Positions 1 to 5,742 of a DNA stretch of 8,012 bases are shown here, one piece after another. A model generated the notes under the pieces. The model was not told where the DNA came from and searched no databases. It saw only the letters and a list, made by a program, of their open reading frames with translations. The position numbers were made by a program, and so were the translations under genes. Within the stretch, counting starts at the first letter, position 1. Every line of letters begins with the position of its first letter. Source of the DNA: an uncultured bacterium (lineage in GTDB: Bacteria; Bacillota; Clostridia; Oscillospirales; Oscillospiraceae); NCBI GenBank assembly GCA_949288405.1, contig CASEKM010000080.1, positions 1-8,012 on the forward strand, read 5' to 3'.

Positions 1-1
1 C

Positions 2-1462
2 TGGGACCGGGAGCGCTGGGGGCGCTCCCCGGCGGAGCTGCTGGCCGGGCACTACCACCGGGCCATTCTGGCCCGGCTCCCCGCCGCGGCCCGGAGCAGG
101 GGACTGCGCTCCACCCAGGCCGCAGCCTGGCTGGAGGAATTCCTGGCCCTGGAGGGGCGGTGCGACAGCCGCCGGCTGCCCGAGCTGCTGAAGCACTTCC
201 TCCAGGCGGGAGGCTGGCTGGGGGAGTACCCGGACCACCCGGCGGTGGAGCAGGTGCTGGAGCGGTACCCCCGAGTGCTGCTGGCCGCCTCCCGCCAAGT
301 GCTGAAGGATTTTTCCGCCCTCCAGCCGGAGGCGGGCCTGGCGGACTTCCTGGAGGCCGAGGGCTTTCCGGAGGGGCAGCTGCTCACCCAGGGGCTGGGG
401 GCGGTGTGGTCGGTGTGGTATGTGCCCCGGGCCATCCGCACCAGCCTCTCCCTGCTTATCGCCCTGAACCCCAAGGACGAGTACCCGGAGGCCCGGGCTA
501 TGCGCCGCCGCTTTGTCCTGCACCTGGGGGGCACCAACACGGGCAAGACCTACGCCGGGTTTCAGCGGCTGATCCGGGCCGGGACGGGGGTCTATCTGGC
601 CCCGCTGCGGCTGCTGGCCCTGGAGGCCCAGGAGACCCTGCTGGAGGCGGGCGTGGACTGCTCCCTGTCCACCGGGGAGGAGGAGGACCTGCGGGAGGGG
701 GATACCCACCTGGCAGCCACGGCGGAGAAGCTGCCTCTGGACCGGCGCTATGACGCGGCGGTCATCGACGAGTGCCAGATGATCGCCGACAAGCAGCGGG
801 GCTACGCCTGGACCCGGGCCATCCTGGGGGTGCTGGCCCCGGAGGTCCACCTGTGCGCCGCGCCGGAGGCCAAGCACCTGCTTATCCGCCTGATCGAGAG
901 CTGCGGGGACAGCTATGAGGTGGTGGAGCACAAGCGCACCACCCCCCTGATCTGCATGTCCCACACGGTGGACTACCGGCGGGTACAGCCCGGGGACGCC
1001 CTCATCACCTTTTCCAAGGTGGGGGTGCTCAGCGTGGCGGAGGATCTGCGCCAGAGCGGCAAGGAGCCGGCCATTATCTACGGGGCCCTGCCCTACTCCA
1101 CCCGGCGCAGGCAGATGGAGGGGTTCCTGGAGGGGCGGATGGAGTACATCGTCTCCACCGACGCCATCGGCATGGGGCTGAACCTGCCCATCCGCCGGGT
1201 CATTTTCCTGGATACGGAGAAGTTCGACGGGGAGGCGCGCCGTCCGGCAGATCGCCGGCCGGGCGGGCCGGTACGGCATGTACCCCAGGGGCTATGTGGG
1301 GGCCGCCCAGAACCTGGAGGTGATCCGGGCGGGGCTGGAGGCCCCGGTCCCGCCCCTTCAGCGGGCGGTGGCGGGCTTCTCCGACCTGGTGCTCCAGGTG
1401 GACTTCGACCTGCTGGAGGTGCTCACCCAGTGGAACCAGATGCCCACGGTGGAGCCCTATGA
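2..1462 (+). CDS. SUV3-type superfamily 2 RNA helicase, 5' part (cut by window start, frameshifted near 1240)
   Basis: ATP-dependent RNA helicase of the SUV3 (mitochondrial degradosome) type, expected to unwind RNA in the cytoplasm. The frame is open from base 2, so the true start lies upstream; about 170 visible residues of helical, charged sequence precede the core. Motif I (Walker A) GTNTGKT is at 530-550, the DEx box DECQM at 767-781 (SUV3 proteins usually have DEIQM or similar), and motif V, STDAIGMGLNLP, at 1154-1189, followed by RRVIFLDTEKFDGE. After about 1235 this frame gives a Gly/Pro/Arg-rich tail typical of GC-rich out-of-frame sequence and stops at 1462. Motif VI and the C-terminal domain continue in the frame of the 1278-1937 entry. 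Translated as is, the product lacks the arginine-finger motif VI and should be inactive. Family assignment is confident; whether the break is real or an assembly error is not known. Confidence 0.85.
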   Translation, partial: WDRERWGRSPAELLAGHYHRAILARLPAAARSRGLRSTQAAAWLEEFLALEGRCDSRRLPELLKHFLQAGGWLGEYPDHPAVEQVLERYPRVLLAASRQVLKDFSALQPEAGLADFLEAEGFPEGQLLTQGLGAVWSVWYVPRAIRTSLSLLIALNPKDEYPEARAMRRRFVLHLGGTNTGKTYAGFQRLIRAGTGVYLAPLRLLALEAQETLLEAGVDCSLSTGEEEDLREGDTHLAATAEKLPLDRRYDAAVIDECQMIADKQRGYAWTRAILGVLAPEVHLCAAPEAKHLLIRLIESCGDSYEVVEHKRTTPLICMSHTVDYRRVQPGDALITFSKVGVLSVAEDLRQSGKEPAIIYGALPYSTRRRQMEGFLEGRMEYIVSTDAIGMGLNLPIRRVIFLDTEKFDGEARRPADRRPGGPVRHVPQGLCGGRPEPGGDPGGAGGPGPAPSAGGGGLLRPGAPGGLRPAGGAHPVEPDAHGGAL

Positions 1463-1937
1463 GAAGCTGGACATCTCCCGGTACCTCTCCCTCATCTCCA
1501 AAATGCGGGAGATGGGCTTCGTCCTCACCAAGGAGCAGGAGCTGCGGGCGGCCAACATCCCCTTTGACGAGACGGAGGAGCCCCTGCGGGAGCTGTTCTT
1601 CCGTTTCCTGCGCCAGTGGCAGCAGGGCGAGGCGGTGGAGCAGCCGGCCCTGCCCGAGGAGGAGCCCACCCTGCCGGAGCTGGAGCTCCACTACCGGAAA
1701 CTGGACCTGTACTTCTCCTTTGCCAAGGCCTTCGGCTGTCCGGTGGACGAGGACAAGCTGTACGACAGCCGGGAGCGGGTGGCCGAGGCCATCAACGAGA
1801 TTTTGCTCCACCGGCTGCGGAACAACATCCGCTTCTGCGCCCGGTGCGGCAGGGCCCTCCCCCTCCACCACCGGGGACGGCTGTGCGACGACTGCTACCG
1901 CCGGGAGCGGCGGGGGGCGTCCCGGAGGCCGGGATAG
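1278..1937 (+). CDS. SUV3-type helicase, C-terminal part with zinc ribbon (separated by frameshift)
   Basis: This is the continuation of the upstream helicase in another frame. Reading back from the first ATG, the frame encodes motif VI, QIAGRAGRYG, at 1248-1277, so homology starts near 1233 and no natural start with a ribosome binding site precedes it. The ATG at 1278 is only the first Met in frame. The 219 residues cover the SUV3 C-terminal helical region: MYPRGYVGAA after motif VI, then amphipathic segments such as LPELELHYRKLDLYFSFAKAF. It ends with a four-Cys zinc ribbon, C187-x2-C190 and C203-x2-C206 (1836-1895), followed by a basic tail. Independent expression is doubtful. With the upstream part it would form one protein of more than 640 residues. 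The gene closes at a TAG, with no clear terminator before the next promoter at 2013. Confidence 0.8.
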   Translation: MYPRGYVGAAQNLEVIRAGLEAPVPPLQRAVAGFSDLVLQVDFDLLEVLTQWNQMPTVEPYEKLDISRYLSLISKMREMGFVLTKEQELRAANIPFDETEEPLRELFFRFLRQWQQGEAVEQPALPEEEPTLPELELHYRKLDLYFSFAKAFGCPVDEDKLYDSRERVAEAINEILLHRLRNNIRFCARCGRALPLHHRGRLCDDCYRRERRGASRRPG

Positions 1938-2012
1938 GCCCTGTTTTGTCAAATGCCCCGAAAAAACGCCGGGAAATGTGCCGCTATTTTCCATTGGAGG
2001 CCCACAGGAAAA

Positions 2013-2041
2013 TTGACTTTTTGAAAAAAGCCATATATAAT
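2013..2041 (+). promoter_or_regulatory. Sigma-A promoter for the TIGR00300 gene
   Basis: TTGACT (2013-2018), a 17-nt spacer and a perfect TATAAT (2036-2041) sit in a short AT-rich island within GC-rich DNA. Transcription should start near 2048, giving a leader of about 160 nt before the ATG at 2209. The spacer begins with an imperfect dyad, CTTTTTGAAAAAAG, resembling those in the promoters at 4604 and 7423. Confidence 0.85.
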
Positions 2042-2144
2042 AAGAAAAGTTTTGTAAACTGCGTGTATCCAGCGACTGGAAACTATTTTGGCCGGCCGGG
2101 CGGGGCGAACGCGCCCGGAAGAGACAGAGACATGCGGACAGACG

Positions 2145-2174
2145 GAGGCCGGCTTTTCGTCCGGCCTCTTCTTT
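2145..2174 (+). terminator. Terminator-like hairpin inside the leader
   Basis: A perfect 8-bp GC-rich stem, GAGGCCGG/CCGGCCTC, with an 8-nt loop (CTTTTCGT) is followed by TTCTTT. It lies 21 nt before the Shine-Dalgarno site of the next gene and downstream of that gene's promoter, so it would act as an attenuator rather than as the end of the helicase gene. The T tract is interrupted, so termination may be weak. Confidence 0.5.
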
Positions 2175-2194
2175 GCCGCCGCGGTCGGCCCTAT

Positions 2195-2200
2195 GGGAGG
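2195..2200 (+). promoter_or_regulatory. Ribosome binding site fixing the start at 2209
   Basis: GGGAGG lies 8 nt before the ATG at 2209. The frame is also open from a TTG at 2173, but that codon lies at the foot of the leader hairpin without a suitable Shine-Dalgarno site, so 2209 is preferred. Confidence 0.75.
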
Positions 2201-2208
2201 TCCCAACC

Positions 2209-3297
2209 ATGAGTTTTTCCCTACCCCGCTATCTGGCCCCGGATTTTGCCGCCCTGGGTCTGGATCAGGCCCCGGACGCGGTCCTTCTCCCGGCGGAGCA
2301 GGACGGCGTGGTGCCTAAGGGCTATCACGCCACCACCCTATTCCCGGAGTACTACCGCCTCAACGGCGCGTGGGTGCTGGCGGAGGACAGCCGCATGGAC
2401 TGTGTGGCGGTGGTCCGGGAGGGCCGGCTGCGCATCGTGGAGTTCCGCAATGTGAAGGCGGGCGACCTGGTGGTGACCGGCCGCACCGAGGACGGCTCGG
2501 AGGGGATCTACATCAACCCCAACTGCTTTGCCGACGAGACGGGGGAGCGGGAGTCCTTTGCCTTCCGCACCGGCCGCAGCCGGGAGACCGCCTACTCCAT
2601 CGACTACGACGAGCTCTATCAGCTGCTGCGCCACGAGCGGGAGCACGGGAACATCCTGTGGGTCATGGGGCCCGCCTGCGCCTTTGACGCGGACGCCCGG
2701 GCCGCCTTCGCCGCCCTGGTGCGGGGAGGCTTTGTCAACGGCCTGATGGCGGGCAACGCCCTGGCCACCCACGATCTGGAGGCCAGCTATCTGGGTACCG
2801 CCCTGGGGCAGGACATCTACACCCAGAAGCCCCACTACAACGGCCACTACAACCACATCGACACCATCAACGAGGTGCGCCGCCTGGGCTCCATCCCCGC
2901 CTTTGTGCGCTCCGGCGCGGTGACCGACGGCATCATGTACGAGTGCGTCCAGCACCACGTGCCCTTCGTGCTGGTGGGCTCCGTCCGGGACGACGGCCCC
3001 CTGCCCGAGGTGTACGGGGACGTGTACCAGGGGCAGGACGCCATGCGGGAGCTGGTGCGGAAGGCCACCACCATCATCTGCATGGCCTCCACCCTCCACA
3101 CGGTGGCCACCGGAAACATGACCCCCTGCTACCGGGTGGCGGAGGGCGGGGTGCGCCCCCTGTATTTCTACTCGGTGGACATCTCGGAGTTTGCGGTGAA
3201 CAAGCTCCGGGACCGGGGCAGCCTGTCGGTGAAGACCATCGTTACCAACGTGCAGGATTTTATTGTCCACGTGCGCAAGGGCGTCGGGGCGGACTGA
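2209..3297 (+). CDS. TIGR00300/LOR-SDH domain protein, ornithine cyclodeaminase-like
   Basis: A 362-residue protein of the TIGR00300 (LOR/SDH bifunctional conserved region) family. This family includes archaeal-type ornithine cyclodeaminase and the C-terminal part of cyanobacterial AgrE/ArgZ, which convert L-ornithine to L-proline and ammonia with bound NAD. The N-terminal domain spans about residues 1-125 (PKGYHATTLFPEYYRLNGAW; RIVEFRNVKAGDLVV). The Rossmann-like domain carries the family signatures NGLMAGNALATHDLE (177-191), GHYNHIDTINEVRRLGS (212-228), GIMYECVQ and GSVRDDGPLPEV (241-268), STLHTVATGNMTP (294-306) and VDISEFAVNKLRDRGS (323-338). The arginine dihydrolase domain of AgrE/ArgZ is absent, so the substrate would be ornithine, not arginine. 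It is unrelated to the mu-crystallin-type Ocd family. It is transcribed alone from its own promoter and leader and closed by a strong terminator. Family membership is firm; the reaction is inferred. Confidence 0.85.
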   Translation: MSFSLPRYLAPDFAALGLDQAPDAVLLPAEQDGVVPKGYHATTLFPEYYRLNGAWVLAEDSRMDCVAVVREGRLRIVEFRNVKAGDLVVTGRTEDGSEGIYINPNCFADETGERESFAFRTGRSRETAYSIDYDELYQLLRHEREHGNILWVMGPACAFDADARAAFAALVRGGFVNGLMAGNALATHDLEASYLGTALGQDIYTQKPHYNGHYNHIDTINEVRRLGSIPAFVRSGAVTDGIMYECVQHHVPFVLVGSVRDDGPLPEVYGDVYQGQDAMRELVRKATTIICMASTLHTVATGNMTPCYRVAEGGVRPLYFYSVDISEFAVNKLRDRGSLSVKTIVTNVQDFIVHVRKGVGAD

Positions 3298-3315
3298 CCC
3301 CGCTGTGGACAGAGC

Positions 3316-3354
3316 GCAGACCGGACCGGACAGAGCGGTCCGGTCTGCTTTTTT
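3316..3354 (+). terminator. Rho-independent terminator after the TIGR00300 gene
   Basis: A perfect 13-bp stem, GCAGACCGGACCG/CGGTCCGGTCTGC, with a 7-nt loop (GACAGAG) is followed directly by TTTTTT. It starts 19 nt after the TGA stop and ends the unit. Confidence 0.95.
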
Positions 3355-3535
3355 GTAAATTGAGAAACGAAATACAAATTTTGCAATAAATATGCAAGAG
3401 CAATTCCAAGATATCCCCGCGGCCGGGGCCGGGAAAGTCTGGAACGGCGGCCGAACCGGGGCGGGGTGCGTCCCGGCGGGGGTCCCGAGGCGTGTGATTG
3501 TTTTGTGAAACGGTGCGGGCCGGGGGAATTTTTTC
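3355..3535. other. Non-coding spacer with an AT-rich patch and small inverted repeats
   Basis: No coding potential is seen. The first 55 bases are AT-rich and contain TTTGTA (3352-3357) inverted as TACAAA (3373-3378), then TTGCA-ATAAATA-TGCAA (3381-3397), a dyad resembling a regulator site. The rest (about 3415-3500) is very GC-rich (CCGCGGCCGGGGCCGGG and similar) without a clear long hairpin. It may hold an operator for the downstream TAXI gene. Confidence 0.4.
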
Positions 3536-3566
3536 TTGTGCCGGGGCGGGGGACTATGGTATAGTG
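3536..3566 (+). promoter_or_regulatory. Promoter for the TAXI lipoprotein gene (extended -10)
   Basis: An extended -10, TGGTATAGT (TATAGT at 3560-3565), has a weak -35, TTGTGC (3536-3541), 18 nt upstream. The 10-mer TGGTATAGTG (3557-3566) recurs exactly at the desulfoferrodoxin promoter (4624-4633). Confidence 0.6.
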
Positions 3567-3587
3567 TTAGGGAAAGATCATCGGGAG

Positions 3588-3593
3588 AGGAGG
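3588..3593 (+). promoter_or_regulatory. Ribosome binding site for a TTG start
   Basis: A consensus AGGAGG lies 7 nt before the TTG at 3601. No in-frame ATG or GTG precedes the signal peptide with comparable spacing, so TTG is taken as the start. Confidence 0.75.
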
Positions 3594-3600
3594 CGCTGGG

Positions 3601-4590
3601 TTGCGGAGGAACATCGTATGGCGGGGGGCGCTGCTGGCTCTGGCTCTGACACTGCTGGCCGGCTGCGGCGCGCCCTCCGGGCCGTCTGGCTCCGGCAGCG
3701 GGGCGGAAAACCTGACCCTGCTCACCATCGGCACCGCGGACAGCGGCGGCACCATGTACCAGGCGGGCAGCGCCATCGCCCAGGTCATCACCCAGGAGGA
3801 CAGCTCCATTAAAATCAATATCAGCGCCTCCAGCGGCTCCAACCAGAACGTCCGCCTCCTGGACTCCGGCGAGGTGGACCTGGCCCTGGTGTCCGGGGAC
3901 GTGGCCTATGCGGCCCTCCACGGGGAGCGGGACTTTCAGACGCCGGTAGAGGGGCTGCGGGCCATCGCCGCCGTCTACTCCAGCGTCTCCAGCTGGACGG
4001 TGCTGGACGGTGCGGCGGAGCAGTTCGTCCACGATCTGGCGGGCAGCACGGTGGGAGTGGGTCCCGCCGGCTCCTCCACAGAGCTGTCCGCCCAGGCGGC
4101 GGCGGGGGCCCTGGCCCTGGAGGAGCAGGGGACCGCGCTGCGCACCTGCGGCCTGGGCGTGGGGGCGGAGCTGCTGAAGGAGGGGGAGATCGCCGCCCTC
4201 CACGGCTTCACAGGGATCCCCATTCCCAGCATCGAGGCCCTCTCTCAGGAGACGGCCTGCCGGGTGCTCCTGTACACGCCGGAGGAGCTCCAGACCATTT
4301 TGGAGGAGAACCCCGTCTACTACCCGGCGCAGATCCCGGCCGGCACCTATGAGGGGCAGGAGGAGGCCATCGACACCTTTGGGGTCAAGTGCCTGCTGTG
4401 CGTCCGGGAGGACATGGACGACGAGCTGGCCTATCAGCTGGCCCGGGCCCTGTGGAACGCCGCCGGCCGCATGGGGGACTACCAGCCCGCCCTGGCGGAC
4501 ATGGCCCGGGACGGCTTTATGGACCAGCAGCTGACCATTCCCCTCCACCCGGGGGCGGAGCGCTTCTATATGGAGCTGGCGGACCTGTGA
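3601..4590 (+). CDS. TAXI-family TRAP-type solute-binding lipoprotein (orphan)
   Basis: A 329-residue extracytoplasmic solute-binding protein of the TAXI (TRAP-associated extracytoplasmic immunogenic) family. It should be tethered to the outer face of the membrane and present a substrate, typically a carboxylate such as a dicarboxylate or glutamate, to a TRAP permease. A basic N-terminus (MRRN) and a hydrophobic stretch (10-19) lead to the lipobox LAGC, with the lipidated Cys at 22, followed by a Ser/Gly/Pro linker (24-35). The mature domain opens with LTIGTADSGGTMYQAGSAI-like sequence (IGTADSGGTMYQ at about 43-54) and has the conserved NVRLLDSGEVDLALVSGDVAY segment at about 83-103, then the second lobe up to FYMELADL. 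The fused DctQM-type membrane subunit that usually accompanies TAXI genes is not adjacent: desulfoferrodoxin with its own promoter follows. The partner must be elsewhere, or the protein has a sensing role. The ligand cannot be told from sequence. Confidence 0.88.
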   Translation: MRRNIVWRGALLALALTLLAGCGAPSGPSGSGSGAENLTLLTIGTADSGGTMYQAGSAIAQVITQEDSSIKINISASSGSNQNVRLLDSGEVDLALVSGDVAYAALHGERDFQTPVEGLRAIAAVYSSVSSWTVLDGAAEQFVHDLAGSTVGVGPAGSSTELSAQAAAGALALEEQGTALRTCGLGVGAELLKEGEIAALHGFTGIPIPSIEALSQETACRVLLYTPEELQTILEENPVYYPAQIPAGTYEGQEEAIDTFGVKCLLCVREDMDDELAYQLARALWNAAGRMGDYQPALADMARDGFMDQQLTIPLHPGAERFYMELADL

Positions 4591-4603
4591 CCGGTGCGGC
4601 GGA

Positions 4604-4632
4604 TTGACTTTTCCGGGAAAGCTTGGTATAGT
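4604..4632 (+). promoter_or_regulatory. Sigma-A promoter for desulfoferrodoxin
   Basis: TTGACT (4604-4609), a 17-nt spacer and TATAGT (4627-4632) with an extended TG (4624-4625). It begins 13 nt after the stop of the TAXI gene, with no terminator between, so some read-through is possible. The leader (about 4640-4710) can form AGGCAG/CTGCCT (4640-4645 with 4669-4674) enclosing TCCT/AGGA, of unknown role. Confidence 0.8.
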
Positions 4633-4710
4633 GGACCTGAGGCAGAGCACATCCTATCGTACACAGGACTGCCTGCCATCTTGAGTTCTGCGTTAGAGGA
4701 GGAGTGTCCC

Positions 4711-5079
4711 ATGAAGTTCTATGTCTGTGAGCACTGCGGAAACATTGTCACCTTTGTCAAGTCCAGCGGCGTGCCGGTGATGTGCTGCGGCCAGAAGATG
4801 ACGGAGATCGTCCCCGGCACCACCGACGCCGCCCTGGAGAAGCACGTCCCCGTGGTCAAGACCGAGGGAATCCAGGTCACCGTGACGGTTGGGGCTGTGG
4901 AGCACCCCATGCTCCCGGAGCACTATATTGAGTGGATCGCCCTGGAGACCCAGCAGGGCAGCCAGATCAAGCACCTGAAGCCCGGCGAGAAGCCCCAGGC
5001 GGTCTTTGCCCTGGCGGAGGGAGACCAGGCTGAGGCGGCCTACGCCTACTGCAACCTCCACGGTCTGTGGAAGGCCTGA
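4711..5079 (+). CDS. dfx: Desulfoferrodoxin (superoxide reductase, two-iron type)
   Basis: A 122-residue cytoplasmic superoxide reductase that reduces superoxide to hydrogen peroxide without releasing oxygen, using electrons from rubredoxin-type donors; typical of strict anaerobes. The N-terminal desulforedoxin-like domain has the FeCys4 ligands C6-x2-C9 and C25-C26 (MCCGQ). The C-terminal domain has all ligands of the catalytic Fe(His4)Cys centre: H45 in EKHVP, H65 in VEHPM, H71 in PEHYIEW, and C114 and H117 in YCNLHGLW. The conserved E43-K44 pair near the open iron site is present. Length and spacing match the classic class I enzyme, so it should be active. AGGAGG at 4697-4702 lies 8 nt before the ATG. 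It is transcribed alone from its own promoter and ends at the terminator shared with the convergent gene. Confidence 0.96.
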   Translation: MKFYVCEHCGNIVTFVKSSGVPVMCCGQKMTEIVPGTTDAALEKHVPVVKTEGIQVTVTVGAVEHPMLPEHYIEWIALETQQGSQIKHLKPGEKPQAVFALAEGDQAEAAYAYCNLHGLWKA

Positions 5080-5092
5080 GCCTAGAGACGAT

Positions 5093-5132
5093 AAAAAATC
5101 GGGCGGAGCTGTACGGCTCCGCCCGATTTTTT
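5093..5132. terminator. Bidirectional terminator between convergent genes
   Basis: Perfect inverted repeat: A6 plus TCGGGCGGAGC (5093-5109) pairs with GCTCCGCCCGA plus T6 (5116-5132) around a 6-nt loop (TGTACG). The A and T flanks give a U tract in both directions, serving desulfoferrodoxin on the plus strand and the coiled-coil gene on the minus strand. Confidence 0.95.
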
Positions 5133-5141
5133 GGATCGGGG

Positions 5142-5594
5142 TCAGTCCTCGGTCTTGGGCTCCTCCTGGGAGGGGGCCTCGTCCGGCTGCTCCTCCTGGG
5201 TATCACCGGCGGTCACCTCGGCCTCCACGGCCTCCTCCACCGCCGCGTCGTCGATCTCCTCGCCGTTGGCCTTGGCCTCGGCCTTCAGCTCCGCGATGCG
5301 GTCGTTGTTGGCCTGGATGGCGGCCTTGGCGGCGGCGATCTTCTCGCAGGCGGCGGCGTAGCCCGCCTCGGGGGTGGCTCCGTGCTCGGCGTAGTACAGC
5401 TTGCCCAGCTCCACATAGGCCTTCTTGATGCCGCCTTCCTCCGCCAGATTGGAGGCGGACAGCTTGGCGATCTCCGCCAGGCGCTTGGAGGTGGCCACGC
5501 CGGTCTCGGCCAGCCGCTTGGACGTGGCGGCCACGCTCTGGGCCAGATCGGTAGCCAGCTCGGTCAGGTTGTCAAAATTATCCGAAAATCCCAT
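5142..5594 (-). CDS. Acidic coiled-coil protein of unknown function
   Basis: A 150-residue soluble protein; I do not recognise a named family. There is no signal peptide, membrane span or Cys pair. Residues 1-45 are a predicted amphipathic helix with a near-repeat, ATSKRLAE at 23-30 and again at 34-41; the 11-residue period suggests a hendecad coiled coil. A central helical part has GIKKAYVELGKLYYAEHG (about 55-72), which resembles small Clostridia proteins where an LYxELGKLYY-like segment precedes a zinc ribbon, but no ribbon is present here. A second coiled coil (about 84-111) leads to a very acidic, Pro/Glu/Asp-rich, probably disordered tail (113-150). AAGGAGGT (5602-5609) lies 7 nt before the ATG, and a promoter is at 5639-5667. 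Being a short single gene with a strong ribosome binding site, it is probably well expressed. A scaffold or envelope-stress role is possible but not shown. Confidence 0.8.
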   Translation of the reverse strand: MGFSDNFDNLTELATDLAQSVAATSKRLAETGVATSKRLAEIAKLSASNLAEEGGIKKAYVELGKLYYAEHGATPEAGYAAACEKIAAAKAAIQANNDRIAELKAEAKANGEEIDDAAVEEAVEAEVTAGDTQEEQPDEAPSQEEPKTED

Positions 5595-5638
5595 GGTAGG
5601 TACCTCCTTAACTTGTACGGTTTCCCGTGTGTGGCTTC

Positions 5639-5667
5639 ATTTTACCTTATTTCCCACAGGGACGCAA
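5639..5667 (-). promoter_or_regulatory. Promoter for the coiled-coil gene
   Basis: On the minus strand, TTGCGT (5667-5662), a 17-nt spacer and TAAAAT (5644-5639). The start would be near 5632, giving a leader of about 38 nt. Confidence 0.65.
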
Positions 5668-5721
5668 GGACCTTTGCGGGGTTTTAATCGTTTTTTTATC
5701 TGCCTGCAAGACAGCTTTCAA

Positions 5722-5742
5722 AGGGCGCTCCTCACGCGCCCT
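5722..5742 (-). terminator. Weak terminator hairpin straddling the permease stop codon
   Basis: On the minus strand, AGGGCGC/GCGCCCT forms a 7-bp stem with a 7-nt loop that contains the TGA stop (5734-5732). Only three T follow the stem, so termination is probably partial and read-through into the coiled-coil gene is possible. Confidence 0.35.

Larger units (their letters stand above)
2048..2208 (+). promoter_or_regulatory. Structured 5' leader, candidate attenuator or riboswitch
   Basis: The leader between the promoter and the start codon holds three hairpins by eye: TCCAG/CTGGA (2068-2072 with 2076-2080), CCGGGCG/CGCCCGG (2096-2102 with 2112-2118), and a terminator-like GAGGCCGG/CCGGCCTC (2145-2152 with 2161-2168). 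A GGCCGGCCGGG segment at 2090-2100 could pair with either arm of the last hairpin, giving a plausible antiterminator. I could not match the sequence to a riboswitch class that I know, so the ligand, if any, is unknown. Pairing is seen directly; switching is inferred. Confidence 0.5.

Noticed and set aside
1230..1280. Programmed ribosomal frameshift in the helicase
   Set aside because: No slippery heptamer, stimulatory Shine-Dalgarno or family precedent. The spacer between motifs V and VI is also too short, which points to a deletion.
1200..2210. 336-residue open frame on the minus strand
   Set aside because: Antisense to the helicase C-terminal part and crossing the promoter at 2013; no recognisable motif.
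2338..4650. 770-residue open frame on the minus strand
   Set aside because: It runs opposite to the TIGR00300 and TAXI genes and across the 3316-3354 terminator. His/Gly/Val-rich composition with no domain is typical of antisense frames in GC-rich DNA.
4594..4710. Upstream GTG start extending desulfoferrodoxin by 39 residues
   Set aside because: It would lie ahead of the -35 of the gene's own promoter and has no homology. The ATG at 4711 has AGGAGG at 8 nt and gives the normal family length.
5690..5722. Hairpin CTGTC/GGCAG with an adjacent homopolymer as permease terminator
   Set aside because: On the transcribed strand the run after the stem is A, not T, so it cannot act as an intrinsic terminator for the permease.
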